Assembly: GCA_905233555.1 (NCBI GenBank)
Contig: CAJODF010000011.1
Span: forward strand, 1-37,537
DNA length: 37,537 bases
Reading direction: 5' to 3'
Source of the DNA: an uncultured Prevotella sp.
GTDB taxonomy: Bacteria > Bacteroidota > Bacteroidia > Bacteroidales > Bacteroidaceae
Of the stretch, positions 1 to 7,070 are shown piece after piece. The notes beneath the pieces were generated by a model that searched no databases, had not been told where the DNA came from, and was given only the letters and a program-made list of their open reading frames with translations. The position numbers were made by a program, and so were the translations under genes. Numbering within the stretch: the stretch's first letter is position 1; every line of letters begins with the position of its first letter.

Positions 1-67
1 CTGAAAATCAGGCACTTGACCAAATTTTATTAGTTATATTTTGTTAATGTAACTCATTGATTTTCAG
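1..67. repeat. Inverted repeat upstream of the lipoprotein cluster
   Basis: A perfect 10-base inverted repeat: ctgaaaatca at 1-10 and tgattttcag at 58-67, separated by 47 bases of AT-rich sequence. The left copy touches the window edge, so a longer arm cannot be excluded. It may be a weak hairpin after an upstream gene or part of a larger element. No gene is visible in 1-97. Confidence 0.4.
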
Positions 68-97
68 ACGATTAAATGTATATTTAACTAAGTATTG

Positions 98-580
98 ATG
101 AAGAAAAAACTAATTATTTATTTAGGTATGCTGCTTTCGCTTGGATTGTTCAGTGCTTGCAGCAGTGACGATGATTTTAATATTGAATCAAGTCTAAGCG
201 AGATGGGCATCTCTGAAAAAACCGAAATTACTCAGGAGATGGCCTGGCAAATTGTAAAATTAATTGTTTTAAGAAACCATTTGGATAATATAGATGTATA
301 TGTTTCTAAGGAACCGATACATCCCAATACTACCATTGAATGTTACTATAGTACCGAATTGTCACCGAACTACACATCATGGCTATTCTTCATTGATGAC
401 GTACCTTTTGGAAATTGGGGTCATCCTTGCAGATATGTCTATGTGAATGGTGTAGGGGGGAAATGTGAGATACACGAGAACACATGGCTGCCCACATCCT
501 TAGGATCAGATTTTATCCAATTAGTCCAAACACCACCAGAGCCGTGGGATGAATCAAAATATAGTATTCCCGTGTACTAA
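98..580 (+). CDS. Small surface lipoprotein, function unknown
   Basis: 160-residue predicted lipoprotein. The ATG at 98 is chosen over the in-frame TTG at 95 because MKKKL begins a normal signal peptide. The lipobox is LFSAC and the mature end starts C-S-S-D-D-D. An S-plus-acidic run after the cysteine matches the known Bacteroidetes lipoprotein export signal, so surface display is inferred. The mature part carries a block around residues 90-110 (WLFFIDD, NWGHPCRYVYV) and little else recognisable. I do not recognise a family with certainty; a PepSY-like or protease-propeptide-like fold is only a guess. It is the first of three genes followed by a second lipoprotein and a secreted metalloprotease, so an inhibitor, chaperone or immunity role is possible but unproven. 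The gene is AT-rich compared with the window from 3941 on. Confidence 0.75.
   Translation: MKKKLIIYLGMLLSLGLFSACSSDDDFNIESSLSEMGISEKTEITQEMAWQIVKLIVLRNHLDNIDVYVSKEPIHPNTTIECYYSTELSPNYTSWLFFIDDVPFGNWGHPCRYVYVNGVGGKCEIHENTWLPTSLGSDFIQLVQTPPEPWDESKYSIPVY
125..168 (+). repeat. Signal-peptide DNA duplication, copy 1
   Basis: These 44 bases are identical to 700-743. They encode the signal-peptide core and lipobox (LGMLLSLGLFSACSS) of the first lipoprotein, while the mature proteins share no obvious similarity. Confidence 0.9.
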
Positions 581-675
581 TCACCTGTTCAATCCAATGA
601 GCACAGTGAGTCACAGGCCCCATTGTGCACAGAAAAGGTTGTTGCGTAATAGATTAACTCAATTATTATATGTTT

Positions 676-1143
676 ATGAAGAAAGTAACTTTGTTTTTGG
701 GTATGCTGCTTTCGCTTGGATTGTTCAGTGCTTGCAGCAGTGATGATGACATAACTAATGTATTAAAAGGGAAGACTTCAACTGAAAACAGTGAAAATGA
801 GACTGAAGGTAAAAATTTGTTGAAAATATGGGAACTCAGGACATTTGATAGAGGCTGGGGAATGATAACCACATTTAATCCAAATGAGGTCTTATGCCGC
901 ATTTATGCTAATGGTATTATTGAAGTAATTAATGAAACGGATTTAAATTTATATCCATTTGTAAATAGTGGATCATACTCCTTCCAAGTTTACACCAAAG
1001 GTACATCTAGAAACTTCGCCTCTATTAATGGAATAGAGTTTGAGATTCAAGTAGATGAAGATAACATTCTACATTTATACCATAACTCCATTGAACATTA
1101 TTGGGCGGATGGAAAGAAATATGATTTTGTAATCATCAAATAA
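676..1143 (+). CDS. Small surface lipoprotein, function unknown
   Basis: 155-residue predicted lipoprotein starting MKKVTLF; an in-frame ATG two codons earlier (670) is an alternative. The lipobox LFSAC is followed by SSDDD, again matching the Bacteroidetes surface-export signal. After a short Ser/Thr/Glu/Asn/Lys-rich tether (about residues 20-45) the mature domain has alternating hydrophobic residues suggesting a small all-beta barrel (LKIWELRTF, GIIEVIN, GSYSFQVY, FEIQVDEDNILHLYHN). A lipocalin-like fold is possible but not established. It ends 10 bases before the metalloprotease start, so the two are almost certainly cotranscribed. Its signal-peptide DNA is identical over 44 bases to that of the gene at 98-580. 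Confidence 0.75.
   Translation: MKKVTLFLGMLLSLGLFSACSSDDDITNVLKGKTSTENSENETEGKNLLKIWELRTFDRGWGMITTFNPNEVLCRIYANGIIEVINETDLNLYPFVNSGSYSFQVYTKGTSRNFASINGIEFEIQVDEDNILHLYHNSIEHYWADGKKYDFVIIK
700..743 (+). repeat. Signal-peptide DNA duplication, copy 2
   Basis: Second copy of the 44-base identity at 125-168, in the same direction and the same reading frame relative to the lipobox. Confidence 0.9.
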
Positions 1144-1153
1144 TAAAAAAATT

Positions 1154-2791
1154 ATGAACAAATTTTTTCTTTTCTTACTTTTACTATTTCAGTTCTCTCT
1201 TGTTGATGCCCAAGAATTGTGTACAACACCCACAGAAATGAATAGGACGACAAGAGAACTCTTTGCTAAAGGTATCAGATCACAATCTAATTCGAGTTAT
1301 CTAATAAAAGTCTATTTCCATGTTATAAGAAAAAATAATGGAACTGGAGCAAGTGTAGTACAAAATAATGTTCAAACAGCATTTAATATATTAAATACAG
1401 ATTTCAATCCACATGGAATCTATTTTAGATGGGACACTCCTATTGATTATATAGACAATACTACATATTACAATGCCCCTGGTACAAACATCTTTTCAGT
1501 CAACAATCACTCTGATGGCGTTGACATCTATTTATATGGTGAAAATGTTTGCGAAGGAGGACTAGCAAATGGAATCGCTAATAGTACCGAATACTATATT
1601 GGCGGCTATCTTTCATCGTTTCCTTCATTATATTTATCAGGAACACATGTCGTATCTCATGAAATGGGACATGTTTTAGGTCTTTATCATACACATCATG
1701 GAACTTACTCTGGTGAAACAAGTAGTTCAACTTGTGCAGAACTCGTTAATGGAAGTAATTCTGATGTGTGTGGTGATTTAATTGAAGACACACCTGCAGA
1801 TCCTTTTCTCGGTTTTAATGTGAATCCCATTACTGGACAATGGTTGAGTTCTGGCGCAACAGATGCTAATGGCGATCCATATCAACCAGACACTCATCTA
1901 ATTATGTCATATACTCATCCTTTATGTATGTCTTACTTTTCTACAAAGCAAGGAGAAAAGATGAGATATGCAATTCAAAACATTCCAGCATTGCAAAATG
2001 CTACCATTTCTGCAGATATGATTGTTGGTCCAAAATTAATTTCCACAAATGGTGTATATTATATAAATGACTTGCCGAGTTGTTTAACCGTAGAATGGAG
2101 TCTATCTGACATCTATTATAATCAGAACTGCCTGTGGCAAAACAATCCTTCACCGAATGAGTGCAAAATTACCCGCGACAGCAACCATGACATGATTTAT
2201 GAAGAATTGACTGCCACCATTAAATATAACGGTGTAGCAGTACAGACTCTTACAAAGAACATCTGTGCTTATGCAGGCTTTAAAGGCACGTATATCAGTT
2301 CATTGGGCTCTGGTGTGTTTAATGCCCCCAACCCAATATTGACTGAGCCAAATACGTATGTCCATCTCTTATCTCCCTCATTAATAGGGGCAACCTATTC
2401 TTACACTGGCGATGCCACGCCAACCTATTGGCTGCCAGGCTATGATACGCTTGACGTGGGAATGCCTTCTACGGGAAGTACAATTCTCATCCATGTCTAT
2501 TGTACAAATGGAGAAGACTTTTATCTTCCTATTATCAAATACGGCAATCCGTATAATCTGTTTGTCGTTTTCGATGGAGACATAATGACGATTGCGTTGG
2601 ATGAGTCCGTTTCGGAAGAGCAAGCATGGACGTTTGAATTATATAATATGGTGAATGGAGAAAAGGTTATTACACAGAATGTCTCAGGTAATTCCATATC
2701 ACTCAACACCTCAGGATGGAAGCGGGGACTCTATGCCGTCCGCGCAACTATCGACAAGGAGGTACTGATAGAAAAGGTTGTTGTGAAATAA
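1154..2791 (+). CDS. Secreted M43-type metalloprotease with type IX secretion tail
   Basis: 545 residues. A signal peptide (MNKFFLFLLLLFQFSLVDAQ) leads into a zinc protease domain. The zinc motif HEMGHVLGLYH spans residues 169-179 (ligands H169, H173, H179; catalytic E170), and a Met-turn with M251 (MSY) lies downstream, as in pappalysin/cytophagalysin M43 proteases. Several cysteines (TCAEL, DVCGD, LCMSY) fit the disulfides of secreted M43B enzymes. The last ~75 residues form a beta-rich tail ending GLYAVRATIDKEVLIEKVVVK, a type A sorting domain of the type IX secretion system. The expected fate is export across the outer membrane and tail removal. It is the third gene after two surface lipoproteins. 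The catalytic part is strongly AT-rich, while codons after about 2100 look closer to the rest of the window. Confidence 0.9.
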   Translation: MNKFFLFLLLLFQFSLVDAQELCTTPTEMNRTTRELFAKGIRSQSNSSYLIKVYFHVIRKNNGTGASVVQNNVQTAFNILNTDFNPHGIYFRWDTPIDYIDNTTYYNAPGTNIFSVNNHSDGVDIYLYGENVCEGGLANGIANSTEYYIGGYLSSFPSLYLSGTHVVSHEMGHVLGLYHTHHGTYSGETSSSTCAELVNGSNSDVCGDLIEDTPADPFLGFNVNPITGQWLSSGATDANGDPYQPDTHLIMSYTHPLCMSYFSTKQGEKMRYAIQNIPALQNATISADMIVGPKLISTNGVYYINDLPSCLTVEWSLSDIYYNQNCLWQNNPSPNECKITRDSNHDMIYEELTATIKYNGVAVQTLTKNICAYAGFKGTYISSLGSGVFNAPNPILTEPNTYVHLLSPSLIGATYSYTGDATPTYWLPGYDTLDVGMPSTGSTILIHVYCTNGEDFYLPIIKYGNPYNLFVVFDGDIMTIALDESVSEEQAWTFELYNMVNGEKVITQNVSGNSISLNTSGWKRGLYAVRATIDKEVLIEKVVVK

Positions 2792-2817
2792 ATACTAATC
2801 GAACTCCTATAAATGAA

Positions 2818-2873
2818 GAAGGGCCGGTTCTTTTGTGTCAGTGCTTTCACGGGGCACAAAAGAACCGGCCTTC
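2818..2873. terminator. Bidirectional terminator between protease and higA
   Basis: A near-perfect stem of about 19 base pairs: the left arm at 2818-2837 (core ggccggttcttttgtg) pairs with 2855-2873 (core cacaaaagaaccggcc), with a 17-base loop and one bulged G. It lies between the converging stop codons of the metalloprotease (plus) and the antitoxin (minus), so it can stop transcription in both directions. The U-tract is short on both sides. Confidence 0.8.
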
Positions 2874-2884
2874 TGTAATCTAAG

Positions 2885-3295
2885 TTAGGCGTACTCAAGT
2901 ATCATCTCTGCATTGATGCCCAACTTAGAGTGCAGCCTCTTGGCCAAAGGCATCGTGATACGCCTCTTTCCACTAAGTATCTGACTAAACACTGACTCGT
3001 TGATGCCAAGAAACTGGGCACCCTCTTTTTGCTTCATGTTACGAGCATAGAAATAATCCTCAATCGACCTGATCAACGGAGTTTTCTCGCGAAGAGGCAG
3101 AATGTCCATATACTCATCCTCATACTGAGCCATCTGCTTGCTCAGTTCTGCTATCTGACGCGTGTATTCGTTGTCCATCTCTGGCTCAAGCATACCCTTC
3201 TCAGTAGCCTCAGCAATCAGAGCCTCCACAATGGCCTTCACCTCGTCATATTCCTGTCTTGTTGTTAGTTTCTTATCCATATTCTTACCTTTCAT
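2885..3295 (-). CDS. higA: HigA-type antitoxin with HTH domain
   Basis: 136 residues (131 if the ATG at 3280, MDKKLTT, is used). The N-terminal ~75 residues are acidic and helical (toxin-neutralising part). The C-terminal ~55 residues form an XRE-type helix-turn-helix (MKQKEGAQFLGINESVFSQILSG, then ITMPLAKRLHSKLGI). It follows the toxin gene in the HigB-HigA order; the start overlaps the toxin stop by one base (TAATG), implying translational coupling. In this family the antitoxin binds and inactivates the toxin ribonuclease and represses its own promoter. The palindromes upstream of higB are the likely operator. Confidence 0.9.
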   Translation of the reverse strand: MKGKNMDKKLTTRQEYDEVKAIVEALIAEATEKGMLEPEMDNEYTRQIAELSKQMAQYEDEYMDILPLREKTPLIRSIEDYFYARNMKQKEGAQFLGINESVFSQILSGKRRITMPLAKRLHSKLGINAEMILEYA

Positions 3296-3588
3296 TATAT
3301 TATTGATGCATCGATTTTATCATATTCAGAATGAGTTCCAACGAATCGGACATTCATGACTCCACCCACGAAAAGCACTACTGCAATAACTCTATAGTTG
3401 TTACCACCGATGTTAAATACATAGCGTCCGTTCTTCACATAGTCTGCTGACGGAAACGATTGTTTCAACTCAGCGTGGCTCTTCCATACTACCGCTTTCA
3501 CCTTCTCTACCCAATTATTGAGTGGGGCTGCGGACTGCGCATGACTCTGTACAAAATTGTCCAGAAGTTCCTTATTCGCGATAATCAT
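3295..3588 (-). CDS. higB: HigB-type mRNA interferase toxin
   Basis: 97 residues, the usual size for a HigB toxin of the RelE superfamily. Family-typical segments are present: ADYVKNGRYVFNIGGNNYRV in the middle and VRFVGTHSEYDKID near the end. The basic N-terminal half (WVEKVKAVVWKS) fits a ribosome-bound mRNA-cleaving enzyme. It is first in a two-gene operon with higA. A complete Bacteroidetes promoter lies just upstream, so the 5' untranslated region is only about 10 bases. The module sits at the end of the AT-rich island, as expected for a mobile or stabilising module. Confidence 0.9.
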   Translation of the reverse strand: MIIANKELLDNFVQSHAQSAAPLNNWVEKVKAVVWKSHAELKQSFPSADYVKNGRYVFNIGGNNYRVIAVVLFVGGVMNVRFVGTHSEYDKIDASII

Positions 3589-3599
3589 CTTCTAATTCG

Positions 3600-3647
3600 T
3601 TTGCAAAATTAGTAATTTCTTTGCAAATCTGCAAACAAATTTGCAAA
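3600..3647 (-). promoter_or_regulatory. higBA promoter and three-palindrome operator
   Basis: The self-complementary octamer TTTGCAAA occurs at 3600-3607, 3620-3627 and 3640-3647, exactly 20 bases apart. On the minus strand a full promoter is interleaved: TTTG at 3635-3632, a 20-base spacer and TAATTTTG at 3611-3604, whose end lies inside the first palindrome. Regularly spaced palindromes overlapping the promoter fit cooperative autorepression by HigA; the binding protein is inferred. Confidence 0.75.
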
Positions 3648-3751
3648 AATGTAATTAACCTCACATAAAATTGCCCTAATAGAGGGGCCTACAACTTTAA
3701 ATTTCCTTGAATATGCCATAGTCTTACATTTAATTGTTAACGATTCGTCTG

Positions 3752-3783
3752 CAAAGATAGTCACTTTTTCTGAAACTTCCAAG
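3752..3783 (-). promoter_or_regulatory. Orphan Bacteroidetes-type promoter
   Basis: On the minus strand TATCTTTG (3759-3752) is preceded, after a 20-base spacer, by CTTG (3783-3780). A transcript would start near 3745 and run toward higB through a 36-codon open frame. It could be a second higBA promoter, drive a tiny peptide, or be a leftover from a gene replaced when the island arrived. Confidence 0.45.
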
Positions 3784-3832
3784 AAATTAGGCGGAAAAGT
3801 TGCGAAATCCGTCGCAGGGGAATCTGAATTTA

Positions 3833-3934
3833 CCTCAAGGGTGCCTCAGGGGTAAGTCAAGGGTACCTCAAGGTTAAATCAAGGTTCTATAATATATATA
3901 TATAATAGACTTAACCTCGAGGTACCCCCCTGAG
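3833..3934. repeat. Degenerate 10-12 base tandem repeat folding into a long hairpin
   Basis: Five imperfect units of the type cctcaagggta run from about 3833 to 3887. The unit at 3861-3877 pairs with 3911-3927 (ttaacctcgaggtaccc) with one mismatch, and ctcagggg at 3845-3852 pairs with 3927-3934. The apex is a 22-base AT-rich near-palindrome (3887-3908). It lies just after the stop of the minus-strand hydrolase gene, so it may act as a terminator, but the tandem structure is unusual for one. Confidence 0.6.
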
Positions 3935-3940
3935 TAAGCC

Positions 3941-4867
3941 TTACTTGGCCTTGGCGTTCTTTTCGAGGGTCCAGTCCTTGCGCTGGAGGATGGCGGGGCT
4001 GTCGCCGATGAACATCTTCGATGCTTCCTGATTGCCCTTGAGTTGCCAGTCGAGCCATGCACGGGCTACGATGGCGAACTCACCACCGTTGGGCTGGTTG
4101 TAGGTACCACCGTGACCAACGGGCAGGTTGCAGGCGATGGCAGGCACATGGTCGATGCGCTTGAAGTCGTCCATACCGTTGTTGTAGGCAATATCGGTCT
4201 CGCCGCCAAGGATGTAGATGATGGGGCAGTGGATCTCCTTCAGTTTGGCTTTCGGCACACTGGGCATTCCGGGCATGCGTCGCTGACCGCTGCCGCCGTC
4301 CTCAGGCTGCTCAAACAGGCCGCTGTTGCAGATCATGATCGAGGTGACGCGTGGGTCAAAGCAGTTGAAGAGGGCCTGCAAGCCACCGCACGACATACCA
4401 GAGATGCAGATGTTCTTGGTGTCGATCTTCTGATAGAACGGGCTGTTCTTGTCGGCATTCTGTGCGAAGGCCCAGTCCATCGACTCTACCTGCTGTTCTG
4501 AGCGCGACTGGTTGCCGCGACCCATACCGCCCATACCGCGAGGGGCATCGGCCTTGGGCATGATGCCTGTAGCAAGGACGAGGTAGCCGTAGGAGGCAAT
4601 GTCGTTGAGGAATTTCTCGTGGCCGCGTGGTGAGTTGGCGCAGCCGCCGTTACCCCATACCAGCACGGGCAGAGCTTTCTTGGCATTAAACACAGAGAGG
4701 TCTTTCGGGGCGAACACGGTGTGCTCCTTGAAGCCTTCCACCTCGTACATCACTGCCTTGTAAGGGCCTGTTCCACCTTCTTCGAGAACGGTGGGTTCGG
4801 TTTGTGCAAACATGCCTGCACTCATGGCGAGGGCAAGCGTTAACGTCGTAAATAATCTCTTTTTCAT
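3941..4867 (-). CDS. Exported alpha/beta hydrolase (dienelactone/acetylxylan-esterase-like)
   Basis: 308 residues starting MKKRLFTTLTLALAMSAGMFAQ, a type I signal peptide. A longer in-frame start (4924) is rejected because the promoter lies inside that extension. The fold signature is an alpha/beta hydrolase: an oxyanion-type strand VWGNGGC (71-76), the nucleophile elbow GMSCGG with S159, acid D225 (GGETD) and base H252 (PVGHGGT). A Gly/Met/Arg-rich surface loop (residues 108-121) is a local oddity. Family members are periplasmic esterases or lipases, often acting on plant-polymer ester groups; the true substrate cannot be read from sequence. It diverges from a GH97 glycosidase, which suggests glycan use. 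Confidence 0.8.
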   Translation of the reverse strand: MKKRLFTTLTLALAMSAGMFAQTEPTVLEEGGTGPYKAVMYEVEGFKEHTVFAPKDLSVFNAKKALPVLVWGNGGCANSPRGHEKFLNDIASYGYLVLATGIMPKADAPRGMGGMGRGNQSRSEQQVESMDWAFAQNADKNSPFYQKIDTKNICISGMSCGGLQALFNCFDPRVTSIMICNSGLFEQPEDGGSGQRRMPGMPSVPKAKLKEIHCPIIYILGGETDIAYNNGMDDFKRIDHVPAIACNLPVGHGGTYNQPNGGEFAIVARAWLDWQLKGNQEASKMFIGDSPAILQRKDWTLEKNAKAK

Positions 4868-4893
4868 ATACTGGTTTATTAGTGATACGGGTG

Positions 4894-4925
4894 CAAAGAT
4901 ACAAATAAATGAGATAGCCACCAAA
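4894..4925 (-). promoter_or_regulatory. Promoter of the exported hydrolase
   Basis: On the minus strand TTTG (4925-4922), a 20-base spacer and TATCTTTG (4901-4894) form a consensus Bacteroidetes sigma-70 promoter. The start codon at 4867 then has a leader of about 20 bases, which supports the shorter start. Confidence 0.8.
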
Positions 4926-5013
4926 TTTCCGGGCGGTTTTTTTGAAACGGGGCGATAAGTTAAATTTTTAGTTAAAAAGGCCCGAAGTGGGATCTGCTCT
5001 CGCGGATAATGCT

Positions 5014-5021
5014 TACCTTTG
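5014..5021 (+). promoter_or_regulatory. Minus-7 element upstream of the GH97 gene
   Basis: TACCTTTG matches TAnnTTTG and lies 36 bases before the ATG at 5058. No clear TTTG is seen 19-21 bases upstream, so the promoter may need an activator. Confidence 0.5.
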
Positions 5022-5057
5022 TGACATTAAGACAATATAAGAAGAACAAAGCGAATA

Positions 5058-7058
5058 ATGAAGAAACTGATTCTGATGGCAATGAGTCTGCTGGTGACGC
5101 TGGGCGCACCGGCGGAAACGGAGATGGCGGAGTCGCAAGACCTGCGGACAGAGTATAATCATCAAGTGGCATCGCCCGACGGACGGCTGGTGGTGAACAT
5201 ATCGTGTGAAAATGGCCGGCTATTCTACGAGGCGACGCTCGACGGGCAGAAGATGCTGGAGAAGTCGGCCCTCGGACTGAAGACGAGCATCGGCGACCTG
5301 ACGCGCGACCTAAAGTGGACAAGCCACATCCCCGTGGAGCCCGTCAGCAAGCAATATACGATGCGCGGCACGAAGGCGGCGAACGGCAACTATCAGGCGA
5401 ACGCCCTGACGCTCACCTACGAGAACAAGGACAAGGTGGAGATGAGCGTCACCTTTCAGGTGAGCAACAACAACATCGCCTTCCGCTACACCATCCCAGC
5501 CCAGAAGATAGGCCGCAAGGAGATGAAGCGCGCCAGGATCCTGAGCGAACTGAGCAGCTTTTCATTTCCCGACGGCACTACGACCTTTATCTCACCGCAG
5601 ATAGGTCCCGAGACGGGCTGGGAGCAGACGAAGCCTTCGTATGAGGAGGGCTACAGCGCCGACGCGCCGATGACCGATGCCTCGCAGTACGGACACGGGT
5701 ATATCTTCCCTGCCCTCTTCCACCTGCCGAACGGCTGGGCTTTGGTGGCCGAGACGGGTGTGGGCTCGAACTACTGCGGCTCACACCTCTCCGACTATCA
5801 GGCGGGCATCGGCTACACCGTGGCCTATCCCGACGCGGGCGAGAACAACGGCTTCGGCTCCGACTTCGCAGCCATCCCCCTGCCGGGCGAGACGCCCTGG
5901 CGCACCATCACCCTCGGCACGACGCTGAAACCCATCGTGGAAACCACCATCAGTTACGACGTGGTGGAGCCGCGATTCGAAGCATCGACCGACTATAAGC
6001 CCGGACGCTACACATGGAGTTGGCTGATCTGGCAGGATAAATCGATCAACTACGACGACCAGGTGAAGTTCATCGACCTCGCCTCGGCCATGGGCTTCGA
6101 GTACTGTCTGGTAGATAACTGGTGGGACACACAGATCGGGCGCGACCGCATCGCGGAACTCTCGAAGTACGCCCAGTCGAAGGGGGTACATCTCCTGTTA
6201 TGGTACAACAGCAACGGCTTTGCCAACGATGCACCACAGGGACCGCAAGACTGCATGAACACCGCCATCGCCCGCGAACGGGAGATGAAGTGGATGCAGT
6301 CGATTGGCATCAAGGGCATCAAGGTGGATTTCTTCGGCGGCGACAAGCAGGAGGTGATGCGACTCTACGAGGACATCCTGAGCGACGCCAACCGCTACGG
6401 ACTGCAGGTCGTGTTCCACGGCTGCACCATCCCGCGCGGCTGGGAGCGGATGTACCCCAACTTCGTGGCCTCGGAGGCTGTGCTGGCTTCGGAAAATGTC
6501 TTCTTCAACGAGGGTGCGGCCATCAAGCAGCCTTTCGACCTCTGCCTGCACCCCTTCTGCCGCAACGCAACGGCCTCGATGGACTGGGGCGGCATTATCA
6601 TGAACAAATACCTGGCGCCCGACAATAAGAGCCGTCACCCGCGCCATACCACTGATATCTTCGAGATGGCATCGGGCCTCATCATGCAGACCTCGGTGCA
6701 ATGCGTGGCCATGCAGCCCAACAACCTCACAGAACTGCCGCAGTGGGAAATGGACTTCCTGAAGACGCTGCCGACGACTTGGGAGGAGACGCGCTATATC
6801 GACGGCTACCCCGGCAAGTACGTCGTCCTCGCCCGCAAGGCCACCAACGGCAAATGGTACGTGGCCGGTCTCTCTGCCGGAAAGGAGCCCATGACACTGA
6901 CCCTCGACCTGCCGATGTTCGAGGCCGGTGAGACACTACAATACTATGTCGATGACAATAAGAGCGGCGAGCCGACACTCACCACACTGAAGATCGACAA
7001 GAAAAGCAAGGCGAAGGTGACCATACAGCCCAACGGCGGTCTGATTCTGTGCAGATAA
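5058..7058 (+). CDS. Glycoside hydrolase family 97, probable retaining alpha-glycosidase
   Basis: 666 residues, typical for GH97. There is a signal peptide (MKKLILMAMSLLVTLGAPAE), an N-terminal beta-sandwich (about 30-300), a TIM barrel (about 310-570; SWLIWQ, YCLVDNWW, HLLLWYNSNGF) and a C-terminal beta domain ending GGLILCR. At the end of a barrel strand it reads IKGIKVDFFGGD, with D424 at the place where retaining GH97 alpha-galactosidases carry the nucleophile; inverting SusB-type enzymes use glutamates elsewhere. Candidate acid/base residues are E473 and E479. Retaining alpha-galactosidase-like action is therefore inferred, not proven. Location is probably periplasmic. It is followed after 12 bases by a B3/B4-domain gene. 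Confidence 0.9.
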   Translation: MKKLILMAMSLLVTLGAPAETEMAESQDLRTEYNHQVASPDGRLVVNISCENGRLFYEATLDGQKMLEKSALGLKTSIGDLTRDLKWTSHIPVEPVSKQYTMRGTKAANGNYQANALTLTYENKDKVEMSVTFQVSNNNIAFRYTIPAQKIGRKEMKRARILSELSSFSFPDGTTTFISPQIGPETGWEQTKPSYEEGYSADAPMTDASQYGHGYIFPALFHLPNGWALVAETGVGSNYCGSHLSDYQAGIGYTVAYPDAGENNGFGSDFAAIPLPGETPWRTITLGTTLKPIVETTISYDVVEPRFEASTDYKPGRYTWSWLIWQDKSINYDDQVKFIDLASAMGFEYCLVDNWWDTQIGRDRIAELSKYAQSKGVHLLLWYNSNGFANDAPQGPQDCMNTAIAREREMKWMQSIGIKGIKVDFFGGDKQEVMRLYEDILSDANRYGLQVVFHGCTIPRGWERMYPNFVASEAVLASENVFFNEGAAIKQPFDLCLHPFCRNATASMDWGGIIMNKYLAPDNKSRHPRHTTDIFEMASGLIMQTSVQCVAMQPNNLTELPQWEMDFLKTLPTTWEETRYIDGYPGKYVVLARKATNGKWYVAGLSAGKEPMTLTLDLPMFEAGETLQYYVDDNKSGEPTLTTLKIDKKSKAKVTIQPNGGLILCR

Positions 7059-7070
7059 AACGACCGCAGT

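Larger units (their letters stand above)
3589..3940. other. Intergenic junction between AT-rich island and core genes
   Basis: About 350 bases without a confident gene. From left to right: the higBA operator (3600-3647), an open 36-codon frame on the minus strand (3719-3609, MAYSRKFKVV...) of doubtful status, an orphan minus-strand promoter (3752-3783), and the repeat/hairpin region at 3833-3934. Base composition changes from AT-rich to GC-rich across this stretch. Confidence 0.6.

Noticed and set aside
1..67. Terminal inverted repeat of an insertion sequence
   Set aside because: Only 47 bases lie between the arms and no transposase is visible; a hairpin is the simpler reading.
3589..3940. 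tRNA or other structured RNA in the longest gap
   Set aside because: No cloverleaf, CCA end or known riboswitch core is visible; the structure present is explained by palindromes and the tandem repeat.
4868..4924. Longer N-terminus of the exported hydrolase
   Set aside because: The extension would place the consensus promoter inside the gene and put a non-signal stretch before a perfect signal peptide.
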